Notes under the pieces: generated by a model
The model's input: the letters and a program-made list of their open reading frames with translations, nothing else
What the model was told of the DNA's origin: nothing
Database searches by the model: none
Made by a program: the position numbers and the translations under genes
In this document: piece after piece, positions 21,576-30,802 of the stretch
How positions within the stretch are numbered: position 1 is the first letter of the stretch
Layout of the letters: every line of letters begins with the position of its first letter
Source: Rhodopseudomonas palustris
GTDB lineage: Bacteria > Pseudomonadota > Alphaproteobacteria > Rhizobiales > Xanthobacteraceae
Direction of reading: 5' to 3'
DNA: 64,000 nt
NCBI GenBank assembly: GCA_016215605.1
Contig: JACRJB010000005.1
Coordinates: 32,113 to 96,112, forward strand

Positions 21576-23360
21576 TCAATCCACCGTCGCCATGCCCTCG
21601 CGGATCTGCTTCTTTCGCGCGTCGCGTTCGTCGTGGATGATCGCGATCACTTTGCCGACCGGCATGCCGACGCTCTGCAGTACGGTCGAGGCGATCTCGA
21701 AGCTCGCTTCCAGCACCTCGCGGACGACGTCGGTGGCGCCGAGCTTGAACAGCCGCACCGCGTGTTCGGCGTCGCGGGCGCGGACGATCACCGGGATGTC
21801 GGGCCGCTCGGCGCGGGCCGCGGCGACGACGTGCTCGGCGGCGCTGGCGTCGTGCATCGTCACCACCAGCGCGGTGGCTTCGGCGAGGCCGCATTTGCGC
21901 AGGAAGGCGCGTTGGGTGGCGTCGCCATAGACCAGATTGTGGCCGGCGCGGCGGGCCTTTCTCACCGCGTCGGGGTCGATCTCGATGCCGATGAACGGTT
22001 TGTCCTGCTTCTTCAGGATATCGCCGAGGATGCGGCCGACGCGGCCATAGCCGACGACGATGATGCGGCCGTCCTCGGGCGGGCCGGGATCGGCATGGCC
22101 GTCGGCCATCGCGGTCACCTTGTGCACCTGCTTGCTGGCCTTGCGGGAGAGCCGCGCCAGATACGGCGTCAGCAGCATCGTGCCGGACGACACCAGCAGC
22201 ATGAACTGCTCGACCTCGCGGGTGACGAGGCCCGACGAACTGGCGAGCCCGAGCACCAGGAAGGCGAATTCGCCGCCGCCGGCGAGCAGCAGGCTGGCTT
22301 CCGCCACCACCGGCCAGGACAGCCCGAAGCCGCGCGTCAGCGCCGCGATCAGCGCCGCCTTCAGCGTCACCATGCCGAACACCGAAGCCGCGACCATCGC
22401 CGGATAGCGCGCCACCTCGGCGACGTCGATCCGCATGCCCACCGAGATGAAGAACAACCCGAGCAGCATGCCCTTGAACGGCTCGATGTCGACCTCGACC
22501 TGACGGCGGAATTCGGTCTCGGCCAGCACCAGCCCGGCGAGGAAGGCGCCGAGCGCCATCGACAGCCCGGCGACGTGGGTGAGCAGCGAGGTGCCGACCA
22601 CCACGAACAGAATGGTCGCCATGAACAATTCGCGGTTGTGCGTATGCGCCACCAGCCGGAACAGCCGGCGCAGCACCAGCCGGCCGAAGCCGACGATCAG
22701 CAGGATCGCGGCGACGGCCTGGATCAGCGCGATGCCGAGGCCGAACCAGACCGATCCGGTGGCGGGCGCAGCAGTGCCGGGGTCGGCGCCGCCGCCGGCA
22801 TTGCCCAGCACCACGATCAGGAACAGGATCGGCACCACCGCCAGATCCTGCGCCAGCAGCACCGCGAAGATGCTGCGGCCGGCGTGGGTCGCCAGCCGCT
22901 TCTGCTCGGCGAGGAGCTGCAGCACGATCGCCGTCGAGGACAGCGCGAGGCAGGCGCCGATCACCAGACTGGCCTCGACGGTGTTGCCGAAGCTCAGCGC
23001 GATGCCGCTGATCGCCGCGGTGGTGAGCACCACCTGCAGCATGCCGAGCCCGAACACCAGCCGGCGCATCGTCCACAGCCGGTCGAACGACAATTCGAGG
23101 CCGATGGTGAACAGCAGGAAGGCGACGCCGAGCTCCGCGAGCCGGTCGACCGCGTCCTGCGAGGTGATGGTGATGGCCTGCAGCCACGGCAGGCCCTCGC
23201 CGAGTCGGCCGAGGCTGTAGGGGCCGAGCACCAGCCCGGCGACCAGGAACCCGAGCACCGGGCTGATGCGCAGGCGGGCCATCAAGGGAATGACCACGCC
23301 GGCGGTTCCGAGAAACACCAGGGCTTCCCGGTAGACGCCGATATCGCTTGCTGTTGACAT
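21576..23360 (-). CDS. CPA2 family K+/H+ antiporter with TrkA-N domain (KefB/KefC-like)
   Basis: A 594-residue protein with about 12-13 membrane helices (residues 8-390), containing LSSTAIVLQLLAEQKRL, AVLLAQDLAVVPILF and LGLFFISVGMRID. A cytosolic RCK/TrkA-N NAD-binding domain follows (IIVVGYGRVGRILG, GYGRVG as dinucleotide loop). The GYGRVG...VIEIDPD arrangement places it with glutathione-gated KefB/C, though the ligand cannot be told. It probably exports potassium in exchange for protons under electrophile or alkaline stress. It is divergent from another CPA2 gene; the 195-base gap between them holds both promoters. Confidence 0.88.
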   Translation of the reverse strand: MSTASDIGVYREALVFLGTAGVVIPLMARLRISPVLGFLVAGLVLGPYSLGRLGEGLPWLQAITITSQDAVDRLAELGVAFLLFTIGLELSFDRLWTMRRLVFGLGMLQVVLTTAAISGIALSFGNTVEASLVIGACLALSSTAIVLQLLAEQKRLATHAGRSIFAVLLAQDLAVVPILFLIVVLGNAGGGADPGTAAPATGSVWFGLGIALIQAVAAILLIVGFGRLVLRRLFRLVAHTHNRELFMATILFVVVGTSLLTHVAGLSMALGAFLAGLVLAETEFRRQVEVDIEPFKGMLLGLFFISVGMRIDVAEVARYPAMVAASVFGMVTLKAALIAALTRGFGLSWPVVAEASLLLAGGGEFAFLVLGLASSSGLVTREVEQFMLLVSSGTMLLTPYLARLSRKASKQVHKVTAMADGHADPGPPEDGRIIVVGYGRVGRILGDILKKQDKPFIGIEIDPDAVRKARRAGHNLVYGDATQRAFLRKCGLAEATALVVTMHDASAAEHVVAAARAERPDIPVIVRARDAEHAVRLFKLGATDVVREVLEASFEIASTVLQSVGMPVGKVIAIIHDERDARKKQIREGMATVD

Positions 23361-23555
23361 GATGGTTCCATCAATCACGGCATCGCCGCGCCCGCGAGGG
23401 GTTCGATCAAATTGCGTCGCGCTGCGGCAAAAAATCGCAATTTCGACGGTCGATCTTGGTGAGACCGGCGCCGTTCGGCGGCGCTGCGAGCGCTGCGGCG
23501 ATGGGTAGCCACATCGAGGATGGCGGCTCGCGTCGTCATGCCGCACAACGGGATC

Positions 23556-25274
23556 ATGGATCACAACACACCTTTGATTTCCACCATCGTGGCCGGCCTC
23601 GTGCTGGCGTTCATCTTCGGCGTCGTGGCGCAGCGGCTGCGCGTGTCCCCGCTGGTCGGCTATCTGCTCGCCGGCGTGGTGATCGGCCCGTTCACGCCCG
23701 GCTATGTCGCCGACCAGCGCCTCGCCAACGAGCTCGCCGAGATCGGCATCATCCTCCTGATGTTCGGCGTCGGGCTGCATTTTTCTTTGAAAGATCTGCT
23801 GTCGGTGAAGGCGATCGCGATCCCCGGCGCGGTGGTGCAGATCGGCGTGGCGACGGCGCTCGGCGTCGGTCTCGGCACTGCGCTGGGCTGGCCGTTCGGC
23901 GGCGGGCTGGTGTTCGGCCTGGCGCTGTCGGTGGCGAGCACCGTGGTGCTGCTGCGGGCGCTGCAGGAGCGCCGGCTGATCGACAGCAACCGCGGCCGGA
24001 TCGCGGTCGGCTGGCTGATCGTCGAAGACCTCGCGATGGTGCTGACGCTGGTGCTGCTGCCGGCGGTGGCCGGCCTGCTCAAGGGCGAAGCCAACGGCGC
24101 GAGCTGGGAGACGCTGGCGGCGCCGATCGCGCTGACGCTCGGCAAGGTCGCGGCCTTCATGGTGTTCATGCTGCTGGTCGGCCGCCGGATCATCCCGTGG
24201 ATGCTGCACTACGTCGCCCACACCGGGTCGCGCGAGCTGTTCCGGCTCGCGGTGCTGGCGATCTCGCTCGGCGTCGCATTCGGTGCGGCGATCCTGTTCG
24301 ACGTGTCGTTCGCGCTCGGCGCGTTCTTCGCCGGCATGATCCTGTCGGAATCCGAACTCAGCCAGCGCGCCGCCAACGAGACGCTGCCGCTGCGCGACGC
24401 CTTCGCGGTGCTGTTCTTCGTCTCGGTCGGCATGCTGGTCGACCCCGCGATCCTGATCCGCGAACCGCTGCCGGTGCTGGCTACCGTGCTGATCATCGTG
24501 TTCGGCAAATCGCTCGCGGCGTTCGCGATCGTGCGGATGTTCGGCCATCCCAACATGACGGCGCTGACGATCTCGGCGTCGCTGGCGCAGATCGGCGAAT
24601 TCTCCTTCATCCTCGCCAGCCTCGGCGTCAGCCTCGCTCTGATGCCGGAGCGCGGTCGCGATCTGGTGTTGGCGGGCGCGATCATTTCGATCCTGCTCAA
24701 TCCGCTGATGTTCGCGCTGCTCGATCGCTTCGGCATGCGCGAGACGCTGTCGAAGGTGAAGGCGAAGACGCCGGATCCGGACGCTCGGGTGAACACCACG
24801 CTCGGCGCCGGGCCCGAGCCGGCGCATCACGACGGCCACGTCGTGCTGGTCGGTCACGGCCGGGTCGGCTCCACCGTCAGCGCTGCGCTGCGCCGGGACG
24901 GCGCCAACTTCGTGGTGATCGAGAACGACGCCGAGCGGGTGGCGCAGCTTCAACGCGAGGGGATTGCCGCGGTCGGCGGCAACGCCGCCGCGCCGGATAT
25001 GCTGGAGGCGGCCGACATCGCCGCGTCGCGTGGCCTGCTCGTTGCCATCCCCGACGCCTTCGAGGGCGGCCAGATCGTCGCCAAGGCGCGCGCGCTGAAC
25101 CAGACGCTGCCGATCATCGCCCGCGCGCACTCGGCCGAGGAGGTGGCGCATCTGAAGAGCAACGGCGCCGACGTGGTGATCATGGGCGAAGACGAGATCG
25201 CCCGGGCGATGCTCGCCCGGCTTGCCGCCGGGGTGCCGAAGGACCCGATCGCGACGTCGGAGACTGCAGCCTAG
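23556..25274 (+). CDS. CPA2 family antiporter, YbaL-like
   Basis: A 572-residue protein with the same architecture as its divergent neighbour, but with the YbaL-type N-terminus (RLRVSPLVGYLLAGVVIGPFTPG) and FALGAFFAGMILSESELS. The membrane domain (residues 5-390) is followed by an RCK domain with VLVGHGRVGSTV (VGHGRVG). The start is at 23556 (MDHNTPL), with an in-frame ATG six codons earlier. The two antiporters share about a third of residues by eye, so they are old paralogues rather than a recent duplication. Ends at a strong bidirectional terminator shared with icd. Confidence 0.88.
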   Translation: MDHNTPLISTIVAGLVLAFIFGVVAQRLRVSPLVGYLLAGVVIGPFTPGYVADQRLANELAEIGIILLMFGVGLHFSLKDLLSVKAIAIPGAVVQIGVATALGVGLGTALGWPFGGGLVFGLALSVASTVVLLRALQERRLIDSNRGRIAVGWLIVEDLAMVLTLVLLPAVAGLLKGEANGASWETLAAPIALTLGKVAAFMVFMLLVGRRIIPWMLHYVAHTGSRELFRLAVLAISLGVAFGAAILFDVSFALGAFFAGMILSESELSQRAANETLPLRDAFAVLFFVSVGMLVDPAILIREPLPVLATVLIIVFGKSLAAFAIVRMFGHPNMTALTISASLAQIGEFSFILASLGVSLALMPERGRDLVLAGAIISILLNPLMFALLDRFGMRETLSKVKAKTPDPDARVNTTLGAGPEPAHHDGHVVLVGHGRVGSTVSAALRRDGANFVVIENDAERVAQLQREGIAAVGGNAAAPDMLEAADIAASRGLLVAIPDAFEGGQIVAKARALNQTLPIIARAHSAEEVAHLKSNGADVVIMGEDEIARAMLARLAAGVPKDPIATSETAA

Positions 25275-25317
25275 CGCGTCGCGCCGCCGTCCCGAGACGC
25301 CACGGCTGCGCCCAAAC

Positions 25318-25346
25318 AAAAAGGCGCGGAGGGCATCCGCGCCTTT
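25318..25346. terminator. Bidirectional terminator between the YbaL-like antiporter gene and icd
   Basis: AAAAGGCGCGGA/TCCGCGCCTTTT, a perfect 12-bp stem with a 5-base loop and A/T tracts on both sides, located between convergent genes. Confidence 0.9.
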
Positions 25347-25374
25347 TCGTCGGTCGGATTACGCGGCCGCAGGA

Positions 25375-26601
25375 TCAGGCGGCCTTCGGCTCGGTCATCG
25401 CCTTGTGGAGGTTCTGCGCGACCTTGTCGAGGAAGCCCTCGGTCGACAGCCAGCGCTGGTCGGCGCCGACCAGCAGCGCGAGGTCCTTGGTCATCGCGCC
25501 GGCTTCGACGGTCTCGACGCAGACCTTCTCCAGCGTGTCGGCGAAGCGGGCCAGCTCTTCGTTGCTGTCGAGCTTGGCGCGATGGGCGAGGCCGCGGGTC
25601 CAGGCGAAGATCGAGGCGATCGAATTGGTCGAGGTCGCCTTGCCCTTCTGGTGCTCGCGATAGTGGCGGGTGACGGTGCCGTGCGCCGCCTCGGCTTCCA
25701 CGGTCTTGCCGTCCGGCGTCATCAGCACCGAGGTCATCAGGCCGAGCGAGCCGTAGCCCTGCGCCACGGTGTCGGACTGCACGTCGCCGTCGTAGTTCTT
25801 ACAGGCCCAGACGTAGCCGCCCGACCATTTCAGCGCCGAGGCGACCATGTCGTCGATCAGGCGGTGCTCGTAGGTCAGGCCCTTGGCGTCGTATTCCTTC
25901 TTGAACTCGGCCTGGAAGATCTCTTCGAAGATGTCCTTGAAGCGCCCATCATAGACTTTCATGATGGTGTTCTTGGTCGACAGATACACCGGATAGTTCC
26001 GGATCAGGCCGTAGTTCAGCGAGGCGCGGGCGAAGTCCTTGATCGACTCGTCGAGGTTGTACATCGACATCGCGACGCCGGCGCCGGGCGCCTTGAACAC
26101 TTCGCGCTCGATCACCGAGCCGTCCTCGCCGACGAACTTCATCGTCAGCGTTCCCGGGCCGGGGAACTTGATGTCGGTCGCGCGATACTGGTCGCCATAG
26201 GCGTGGCGGCCGATCACGATCGGCTTGGTCCAGCCCGGCACCAGCCGCGGCACGTTCTTGCAGATGATCGGTTCGCGGAAAATCACGCCGCCGAGGATGT
26301 TGCGGATCGTGCCGTTCGGCGACTTCCACATGCTCTTCAGGCCGAATTCCTTCACCCGCGCTTCGTCCGGGGTGATGGTGGCGCATTTCACGCCGACGCC
26401 GACCTGCTTGATGGCGTTCGCCGCATCGATGGTGACCTGGTCGTCGGTCTTGTCGCGGTGCTCCATCCCGAGGTCGAAATACATCAGCTCGACATCAAGG
26501 AACGGAGTGATGAGCTTGTCCTTGATCATCTGCCAAATGATCCTGGTCATTTCATCACCGTCGAGTTCGACGACGGGGTTGGTCACCTTGATTTTCGCCA
26601 T
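25375..26601 (-). CDS. icd: NADP-dependent isocitrate dehydrogenase
   Basis: A 408-residue enzyme of the eukaryote-like homodimeric type used by alphaproteobacteria. It shows the substrate-binding SPNGTIRN segment, the catalytic tyrosine region [20 protein letters not shown], the metal motif [11 protein letters not shown], and [18 protein letters not shown] for the cofactor. It oxidatively decarboxylates isocitrate to 2-oxoglutarate in the TCA cycle and makes NADPH. It is a single-gene unit ended by the shared terminator at 25318. Confidence 0.97.
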   Translation of the reverse strand: MAKIKVTNPVVELDGDEMTRIIWQMIKDKLITPFLDVELMYFDLGMEHRDKTDDQVTIDAANAIKQVGVGVKCATITPDEARVKEFGLKSMWKSPNGTIRNILGGVIFREPIICKNVPRLVPGWTKPIVIGRHAYGDQYRATDIKFPGPGTLTMKFVGEDGSVIEREVFKAPGAGVAMSMYNLDESIKDFARASLNYGLIRNYPVYLSTKNTIMKVYDGRFKDIFEEIFQAEFKKEYDAKGLTYEHRLIDDMVASALKWSGGYVWACKNYDGDVQSDTVAQGYGSLGLMTSVLMTPDGKTVEAEAAHGTVTRHYREHQKGKATSTNSIASIFAWTRGLAHRAKLDSNEELARFADTLEKVCVETVEAGAMTKDLALLVGADQRWLSTEGFLDKVAQNLHKAMTEPKAA

Positions 26602-27002
26602 GCGGGATCGGGCCTTCTTTGCAACAGCTTGGGGCGGGATTGGGCGTGAGCCGCGCCCGCTATAGCACCGGCCCGCGCACGCCGAAAGGTGAATGGACGG
26701 GCAAAATGGCAGGAATCGCAGTGTTCAAGAGTGGGGCCGGCGCGGCCGACGGCGCCCCGCGGGGCGGGCGGTGCGAAAGCCCGCGCTGATGTGACGGGTG
26801 AGCCGGTCTTCAAGTTCTTAACGAATCGTCAAACTTGACGGTAAACGCATTATTTCGCTTGAGAAATTGCGCCAGACTTGGCACCCCGGAGGCCGCGGAG
26901 CGGGCCGCTGCGGGCGCCCTGTTCAAGCTCCGCTGGAATCTCAACACGCTCGCGCTGCGCGCCCTCGGTCGAATCCGAGGGGACCTTCGGAAAGCACGTC
27001 TG
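26602..27002. other. Divergent promoter region of icd and trmJ
   Basis: A 401-base gap between divergently transcribed genes. An open frame in phase with trmJ extends upstream to 26835, but it has no ribosome site and its product does not resemble the TrmJ N-terminus. No other gene is seen. Confidence 0.55.
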
Positions 27003-28199
27003 ATGGCCGGTTCCGGCACCGATAAATCCAAGCCCGCGGCCGACCTGGCCGGTCCCGTTGTGATTCTGGTTGAACCTCAACTGGGCGAGAATATCGGGAT
27101 GTGCGCCCGCGCCATGGGTAATTTCGGCCTGAAGCGTTTACGTCTGGTAAAACCGCGCGACGGCTGGCCGAATATCGCCGCGCAGCGCGCCGCCGCCGGC
27201 GCCGACGCGATTCTCGAAGGCGCGCAATTGTTCGACACGGTGCAGGACGCGGTGGCCGACTGCACGCTGCTGTTCGCCACCACGGCCCGCGCCCACGACC
27301 AGGCCAAGCCGGTGCGCGCGCCGGAGGCGGCGGCGCAGGAGATGATCGCCGCGACCGCCGGCGGCGTCACCGCCGGCATCCTGTTCGGCCGCGAGCGCTA
27401 CGGCCTGCAGAACGAGGAGGTGGCGCTCGCCAACCGCATCGTCACCTTTCCGGTCAACCCGGCGTTCGCCTCGCTGAATCTGGCGCAGGCGGTGCTGCTG
27501 ATGGGCTACGAATGGTTCAAGCACGCCACCGGCGGCGCGCTACCCTATGCGATGCCGGAGCGCTCCGAGCCGGCGTCGCAGCACCAGATGACCGCGTTCT
27601 TCGACAACCTCGTCGCCGAGCTCGATCGCGTCGAGTTTCTCCGCCCGCCGGAGAAGCGCGACACCATGCTGGTCAATCTGCGCAACATCTTCACCCGGAT
27701 GGACCCGACCAAGCAGGACATCCACACGCTGCACGGCGCGGTGATGGCGATCGCGGAAGGCCGCAAGGGTCCGGCCAAGGGCGGCGTGCTCGACGGCGCG
27801 CAGGCGACCAAGCTGCGCGCGCTGCTGGCCGAGCGCGCCGCGGCGGGCCACGCCGACGACGCCGGCTCGATGCGCGGCCTCGCCCGGATGCTCCGCCGCA
27901 ACCCGACCGACGCCGAGCGGCTCTTATGGGAGCACCTGCGCAAGGACCGCCGCTTCGCCGGGCAGTTCAAGCGCCAGACCCCGGTCGGCCGTCACATCCC
28001 GGACTTCGTCTCGTTCCCCCACCGCATCGCGATCGAATTGATCAACCCCGACGAGAGCGCCGCGATCGCGACCGACCGCGCCGCGCGAAAAGACTGGCTG
28101 GAAGCGCGCGACTATCGCGTGGTGCTGATCGAGGCCGCCGCGGTCGAGCGGGAGATCGCCGAGGTGCTGGCGCGCCTGGAGGCGGTGGTGAAGGGGTAG
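27003..28199 (+). CDS. trmJ: TrmJ-type tRNA 2'-O-methyltransferase fused to a DUF559 domain
   Basis: A 398-residue protein of two parts. Residues 17-260 are a SpoU/TrmH methyltransferase of the TrmJ subgroup (PVVILVEPQLGENIGMCARA; knot motifs LFGRERYGLQNEE at 128-139 and FPVNPAFASLNLAQAV at 149-164), expected to methylate position 32 of tRNAs with SAM. Residues 290-398 match DUF559, a Vsr/restriction-endonuclease-like domain (RMLRRNPTDAERLLWEHLRK; FKRQTPVGRHIPDF). In DUF559 proteins the core motif is usually VEvDGxxH; here it reads IELINPDES (345-353), so the nuclease-type residues appear lost except for one acidic position. Start by ATG with the usual TrmJ N-terminus. The fusion is open throughout. 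Confidence 0.85.
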   Translation: MAGSGTDKSKPAADLAGPVVILVEPQLGENIGMCARAMGNFGLKRLRLVKPRDGWPNIAAQRAAAGADAILEGAQLFDTVQDAVADCTLLFATTARAHDQAKPVRAPEAAAQEMIAATAGGVTAGILFGRERYGLQNEEVALANRIVTFPVNPAFASLNLAQAVLLMGYEWFKHATGGALPYAMPERSEPASQHQMTAFFDNLVAELDRVEFLRPPEKRDTMLVNLRNIFTRMDPTKQDIHTLHGAVMAIAEGRKGPAKGGVLDGAQATKLRALLAERAAAGHADDAGSMRGLARMLRRNPTDAERLLWEHLRKDRRFAGQFKRQTPVGRHIPDFVSFPHRIAIELINPDESAAIATDRAARKDWLEARDYRVVLIEAAAVEREIAEVLARLEAVVKG

Positions 28200-28267
28200 G
28201 ATGGCCGACGTCGAAGCCGGCGGTCGCAATGCGACGCCAGAGACGTGGCATAGTCCCGATCGATTCT

Positions 28268-28624
28268 CTAATCGCGGATAGCCTCGGGGTCCGATGGAAT
28301 GTGGCGCTGAAGGTCCATGCGGTCATGCAGAATACGGATGATTTCGATCGTGCCGTCCGGCGCGGTGCGATACATCAGGAAATGACCTCCGCGCCGACCG
28401 TGTCGCGCAACATGGAGCGTGCGGAGGCCTGACATGATGTCGTCTCGGGCTTTGGAGCCCACGGCGTCGGGACCTTCGACGAGTTCGCCGATCGCTTCGA
28501 TCAGCGTGTCCCGGTAAGCGCGCGCTCGTCGCGAGCCGAACGTCTCAGTCGTCCATTTGATGATGTTGGCAAAGTCGACTTCTGCGGGAGCGCCAAGGCG
28601 AACGCGCCATCTTGGCTCGGCCAT
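28268..28624 (-). CDS. ParE/RelE-family toxin
   Basis: A 118-residue protein with the ParE/RelE pattern: WRVRLGAPAEVDFANIIKWT, LHVARHGRRGGHFLMYR, IIRILHDRMDLQRH. Encoded 7 bases after a ParD-like antitoxin in the same direction. ParE members poison DNA gyrase; RelE members cut mRNA. The IIRILHxRMD ending favours ParE by inference. Confidence 0.85.
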   Translation of the reverse strand: MAEPRWRVRLGAPAEVDFANIIKWTTETFGSRRARAYRDTLIEAIGELVEGPDAVGSKARDDIMSGLRTLHVARHGRRGGHFLMYRTAPDGTIEIIRILHDRMDLQRHIPSDPEAIRD

Positions 28625-28631
28625 CGGCGAT

Positions 28632-28919
28632 CTATTCAGAGGTTCGGGAAATGATCGTCTCGGAGAGGTCGTTCAAGAAGCTTTGCAGTTCTTCGATCGT
28701 CCCGAATTCCTTGGATTCTCCTCGATCCAATGCGCCGATCCCGGCGCGAGCCGCGACGCGCAGGGCCTTCAGCTTGCCTTCGTCTTCCGCCTCGCGTTGC
28801 TCGACAAGCCGCAACCCGTCGCGGAGCACTTCGCTGGCGTTCTGGTAACGGCCGGACTTGACGAGGGTCTCGAGCAGCTTTTCCTGGCGCTCCGTCAGCA
28901 CGACATTTCTCGTGGGCAT
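28632..28919 (-). CDS. ParD-like antitoxin
   Basis: A 95-residue protein with a ParD N-terminal ribbon-helix-helix (MPTRNVVLTERQEKLLETLV, SGRYQNASEVLRDGLRLVEQ) and a C-terminal acidic segment that would wrap the toxin. AAGGAGGG precedes the start. It neutralises its toxin and represses the operon as a dimer. A direct repeat GCATTATGGCATAATATGCC at about 28934-28957, just upstream, could be the operator. Confidence 0.85.
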   Translation of the reverse strand: MPTRNVVLTERQEKLLETLVKSGRYQNASEVLRDGLRLVEQREAEDEGKLKALRVAARAGIGALDRGESKEFGTIEELQSFLNDLSETIISRTSE

Positions 28920-28936
28920 TCGACCCTCCTTCGAAA

Positions 28937-28962
28937 TGGCATTATGGCATAATATGCCATGT
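28937..28962. promoter_or_regulatory. Possible ParD operator/promoter
   Basis: The sequence GGCATTATGGCATAATATGCCATG contains overlapping GGCATAATATGCC dyads about 18-40 bases upstream of the parD start. An AT-rich palindrome in otherwise GC-rich surroundings suggests an autoregulatory site; assignment is from position only. Confidence 0.5.
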
Positions 28963-29105
28963 TTCCCGGGCTGCCTCAACTGAGCCGGCATACCCGACAT
29001 CGGCGCCGGTCGTTTCCCGACCCGATTGACTTGCGCCGGTTCGCGCGATTGGCTCACCGCAAGCGGCGCCGCGCCGCGCCGCGCCAACAACGATCGGGAG
29101 GGGAC

Positions 29106-29522
29106 ATGCGGACAGCATCGACAGCACGTCGCGTGAGTTCAGGGCTGGCCGCCGCCGCGCTGCTGGCGGCGATCGGGACGGCCGGGATGACCGCCACCCC
29201 GGCGCGCGCCGACGACGTCGCCGGCACCTGGCTGCGCGACACCGGCCTGTCCAAGGTGAAGTTCGCGCCCTGCGGCGGCGCGCTGTGCGGCACGCTGGTC
29301 TGGCTGAAGCCGGGCGTCGAGACCCCGGCCAAGATCGGCCAGAAGGTGTTCTTCGACATGAAGCCGACCGGCGCCAACGCCTGGGCCGGCAGCGCCTTCA
29401 ATCCGGAAGACGGCAAGACCTATTCGGGCAAGATGAGCCTCGCCGGCGACACCCTGACCACCCAGGGCTGCGCGATGGGCGGCATCATCTGCAAATCCGC
29501 CAGCTGGACGCGGAGCAACTGA
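29106..29522 (+). CDS. DUF2147 family secreted protein
   Basis: A 138-residue protein with a long signal peptide (cleavage likely after PARA). The mature domain fits DUF2147: VAGTWLRDTGLSKVKFAPCG, LCGTLVWLKPG, YSGKMSLAGDTLTTQGCAM. Four cysteines lie in CGGALCG, QGCA and IICKSA, so disulfides are likely in the periplasm. A GGGAGGGGACATG context supports the start. Function is unknown; family members have a lipocalin-like beta barrel. Confidence 0.8.
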   Translation: MRTASTARRVSSGLAAAALLAAIGTAGMTATPARADDVAGTWLRDTGLSKVKFAPCGGALCGTLVWLKPGVETPAKIGQKVFFDMKPTGANAWAGSAFNPEDGKTYSGKMSLAGDTLTTQGCAMGGIICKSASWTRSN

Positions 29523-29606
29523 ACGCGGACACGGAACCGGGACGGCTCATGGCGATTGGCAAAGATTGCCAAGTGCCGTAACCTTCGTCGATTGAGGAGG
29601 TCCGCA

Positions 29607-29879
29607 ATGCCGACCCGCAATGTCAATCTCACAGTCGAACAGGACGCCTTCGTCGAGGAGGTGGTTCGAGCCGGGAAGTACCAGAACGCCAGCGAGGCGA
29701 TTCGCGACGCCGTCCGTGGCCTGCAGCAGCGCCTGAAGCGTGACGAGCTTGAGCTCGATCTTTTGCGCACACAGCTGCAAGCCGGACTCGATGCGCTCGA
29801 TCGTGGCGAGTTCACCGAACTCGACGACGCCGACCTCGACGCCGCGCTGGATGGCCTTGCTGCGCCGGATTCCCGGTGA
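29607..29879 (+). CDS. ParD-like antitoxin, second copy
   Basis: A 90-residue antitoxin closely patterned on the one at 28632-28919 (MPTRNVNLTVEQDAFVEEVV, AGKYQNASEAIRDAVRGLQQ). Its C-terminus is acidic (DDADLDAALDGLAAPDSR) for toxin binding. It is three bases ahead of its toxin gene, and GGAGGTCC precedes the start. Confidence 0.87.
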   Translation: MPTRNVNLTVEQDAFVEEVVRAGKYQNASEAIRDAVRGLQQRLKRDELELDLLRTQLQAGLDALDRGEFTELDDADLDAALDGLAAPDSR

Positions 29880-29882
29880 TCC

Positions 29883-30236
29883 GTGGCACGCTATCGGCTG
29901 TCGCCGCCGGCGAAGGCGGATATCGCCGCGCTGCTCCGCAACAGCGAGACCGTGCATGGCGCCGAGGCCCGCGTCCGCCATCGTGCGTTGCTGAGCGCTG
30001 CGCTGCGACGCATCGCGGCCGATCCGCAGGGGCGTTCGACGGTCGATCACAGCGAACTATTCGCGGGAGTTCGGAGTTTCCATATCCGACACGGTCGGAG
30101 TGAGAGCCGCGAGCCACCGGTCGGAAGGCCGGTCCACCTGATTTTCTATCGCGTTGCCGAGCCGGGCGTCATCGACATCGTGCGGGTGTTGCACGAACGT
30201 ATGGAGCCGAGCCGGCACATCGACGACCAGACCTGA
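29883..30236 (+). CDS. ParE-like toxin, second copy
   Basis: A 117-residue toxin from a GTG start: YRLSPPAKADIAALLRNSE, VRSFHIRHGRSE, HLIFYRVAEPGVIDIVRVLH, ending RMEPSRH. It has the same C-terminal signature as the first ParE-like toxin (VLHERMEPSRH against ILHDRMDLQRH). The two modules are about 1 kb apart in opposite orientation. Confidence 0.86.
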   Translation: MARYRLSPPAKADIAALLRNSETVHGAEARVRHRALLSAALRRIAADPQGRSTVDHSELFAGVRSFHIRHGRSESREPPVGRPVHLIFYRVAEPGVIDIVRVLHERMEPSRHIDDQT

Positions 30237-30297
30237 ACCGCGAAAACGGCCGGGCGCGACCCGCCACCGAATTCAGCGGACCGAATGGAGATTTGAA

Positions 30298-30780
30298 TTG
30301 AGCGTCGCCTTCACCAAGGAAGACAGTGCCGCGACCGCATCGGAAACGATGCTGCCCGACCGGCCGATTTCCGACCATCCGAACCTCGTCACCGCCGCCG
30401 GCCTCGCCGCGCTGGAGGCGCAACTCGCCGAGGCGCGCGCCGGCGTCGAGGCCGCCGCTGCCATCGAGGACGTCAACGAGCGCCGACAGGCCGAAGCGAT
30501 CCCGGCGCGCGACCTGCGCTACTTCGACATCCGCGTCCGCAGCGCGCAACTGATGCCCGAGCCGGAGTCGAGCGACGTCGTCGCGTTCGGCTCCACCGTC
30601 ACCTTCCGCCGCCCCGACGGCCGCGTCCAGACCTACCGCATCGTCGGCGAAGACGAAGCCGACCCGAAGCAGGGCACGATCTCGTTCGCGTCGCCGGTGG
30701 CAAGGCTGCTGATGGGGAAGGAAGTCGGCGACGTGGTGGGGAAGGGGGCGCAGGAGTTGGAGGTGGTGGGGATTAGGTAG
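30298..30780 (+). CDS. GreA/GreB-family transcript elongation factor-like protein
   Basis: A 160-residue protein with an N-terminal helical region containing LVTAAGLAALEAQLAEARA and a C-terminal GreA/GreB-type FKBP-like domain (DVVAFGSTVTFRRPDGRVQT, YRIVGEDEADPKQGTISFAS, PVARLLMGKEVGD). The TTG start at 30298 has GGAG upstream. Canonical GreA has a longer coiled coil with acidic tip. Here the helical arm is short and the tip is IEDVNERRQAEAIPARD, so cleavage stimulation is uncertain. Confidence 0.8.
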   Translation: MSVAFTKEDSAATASETMLPDRPISDHPNLVTAAGLAALEAQLAEARAGVEAAAAIEDVNERRQAEAIPARDLRYFDIRVRSAQLMPEPESSDVVAFGSTVTFRRPDGRVQTYRIVGEDEADPKQGTISFASPVARLLMGKEVGDVVGKGAQELEVVGIR

Positions 30781-30802
30781 GGGGCGGGTGCTGGGGTGAC
30801 GT

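Noticed and set aside
21576..25319. A 1247-codon minus-strand frame covering the CPA2 antiporter and extending opposite its neighbour
   Set aside because: Only the part 21576-23360 shows antiporter motifs; the upstream 650 codons are antisense to the YbaL-like gene.
26835..27002. N-terminal extension of TrmJ
   Set aside because: No ribosome site and no similarity to the TrmJ N-terminus; the ATG at 27003 fits.
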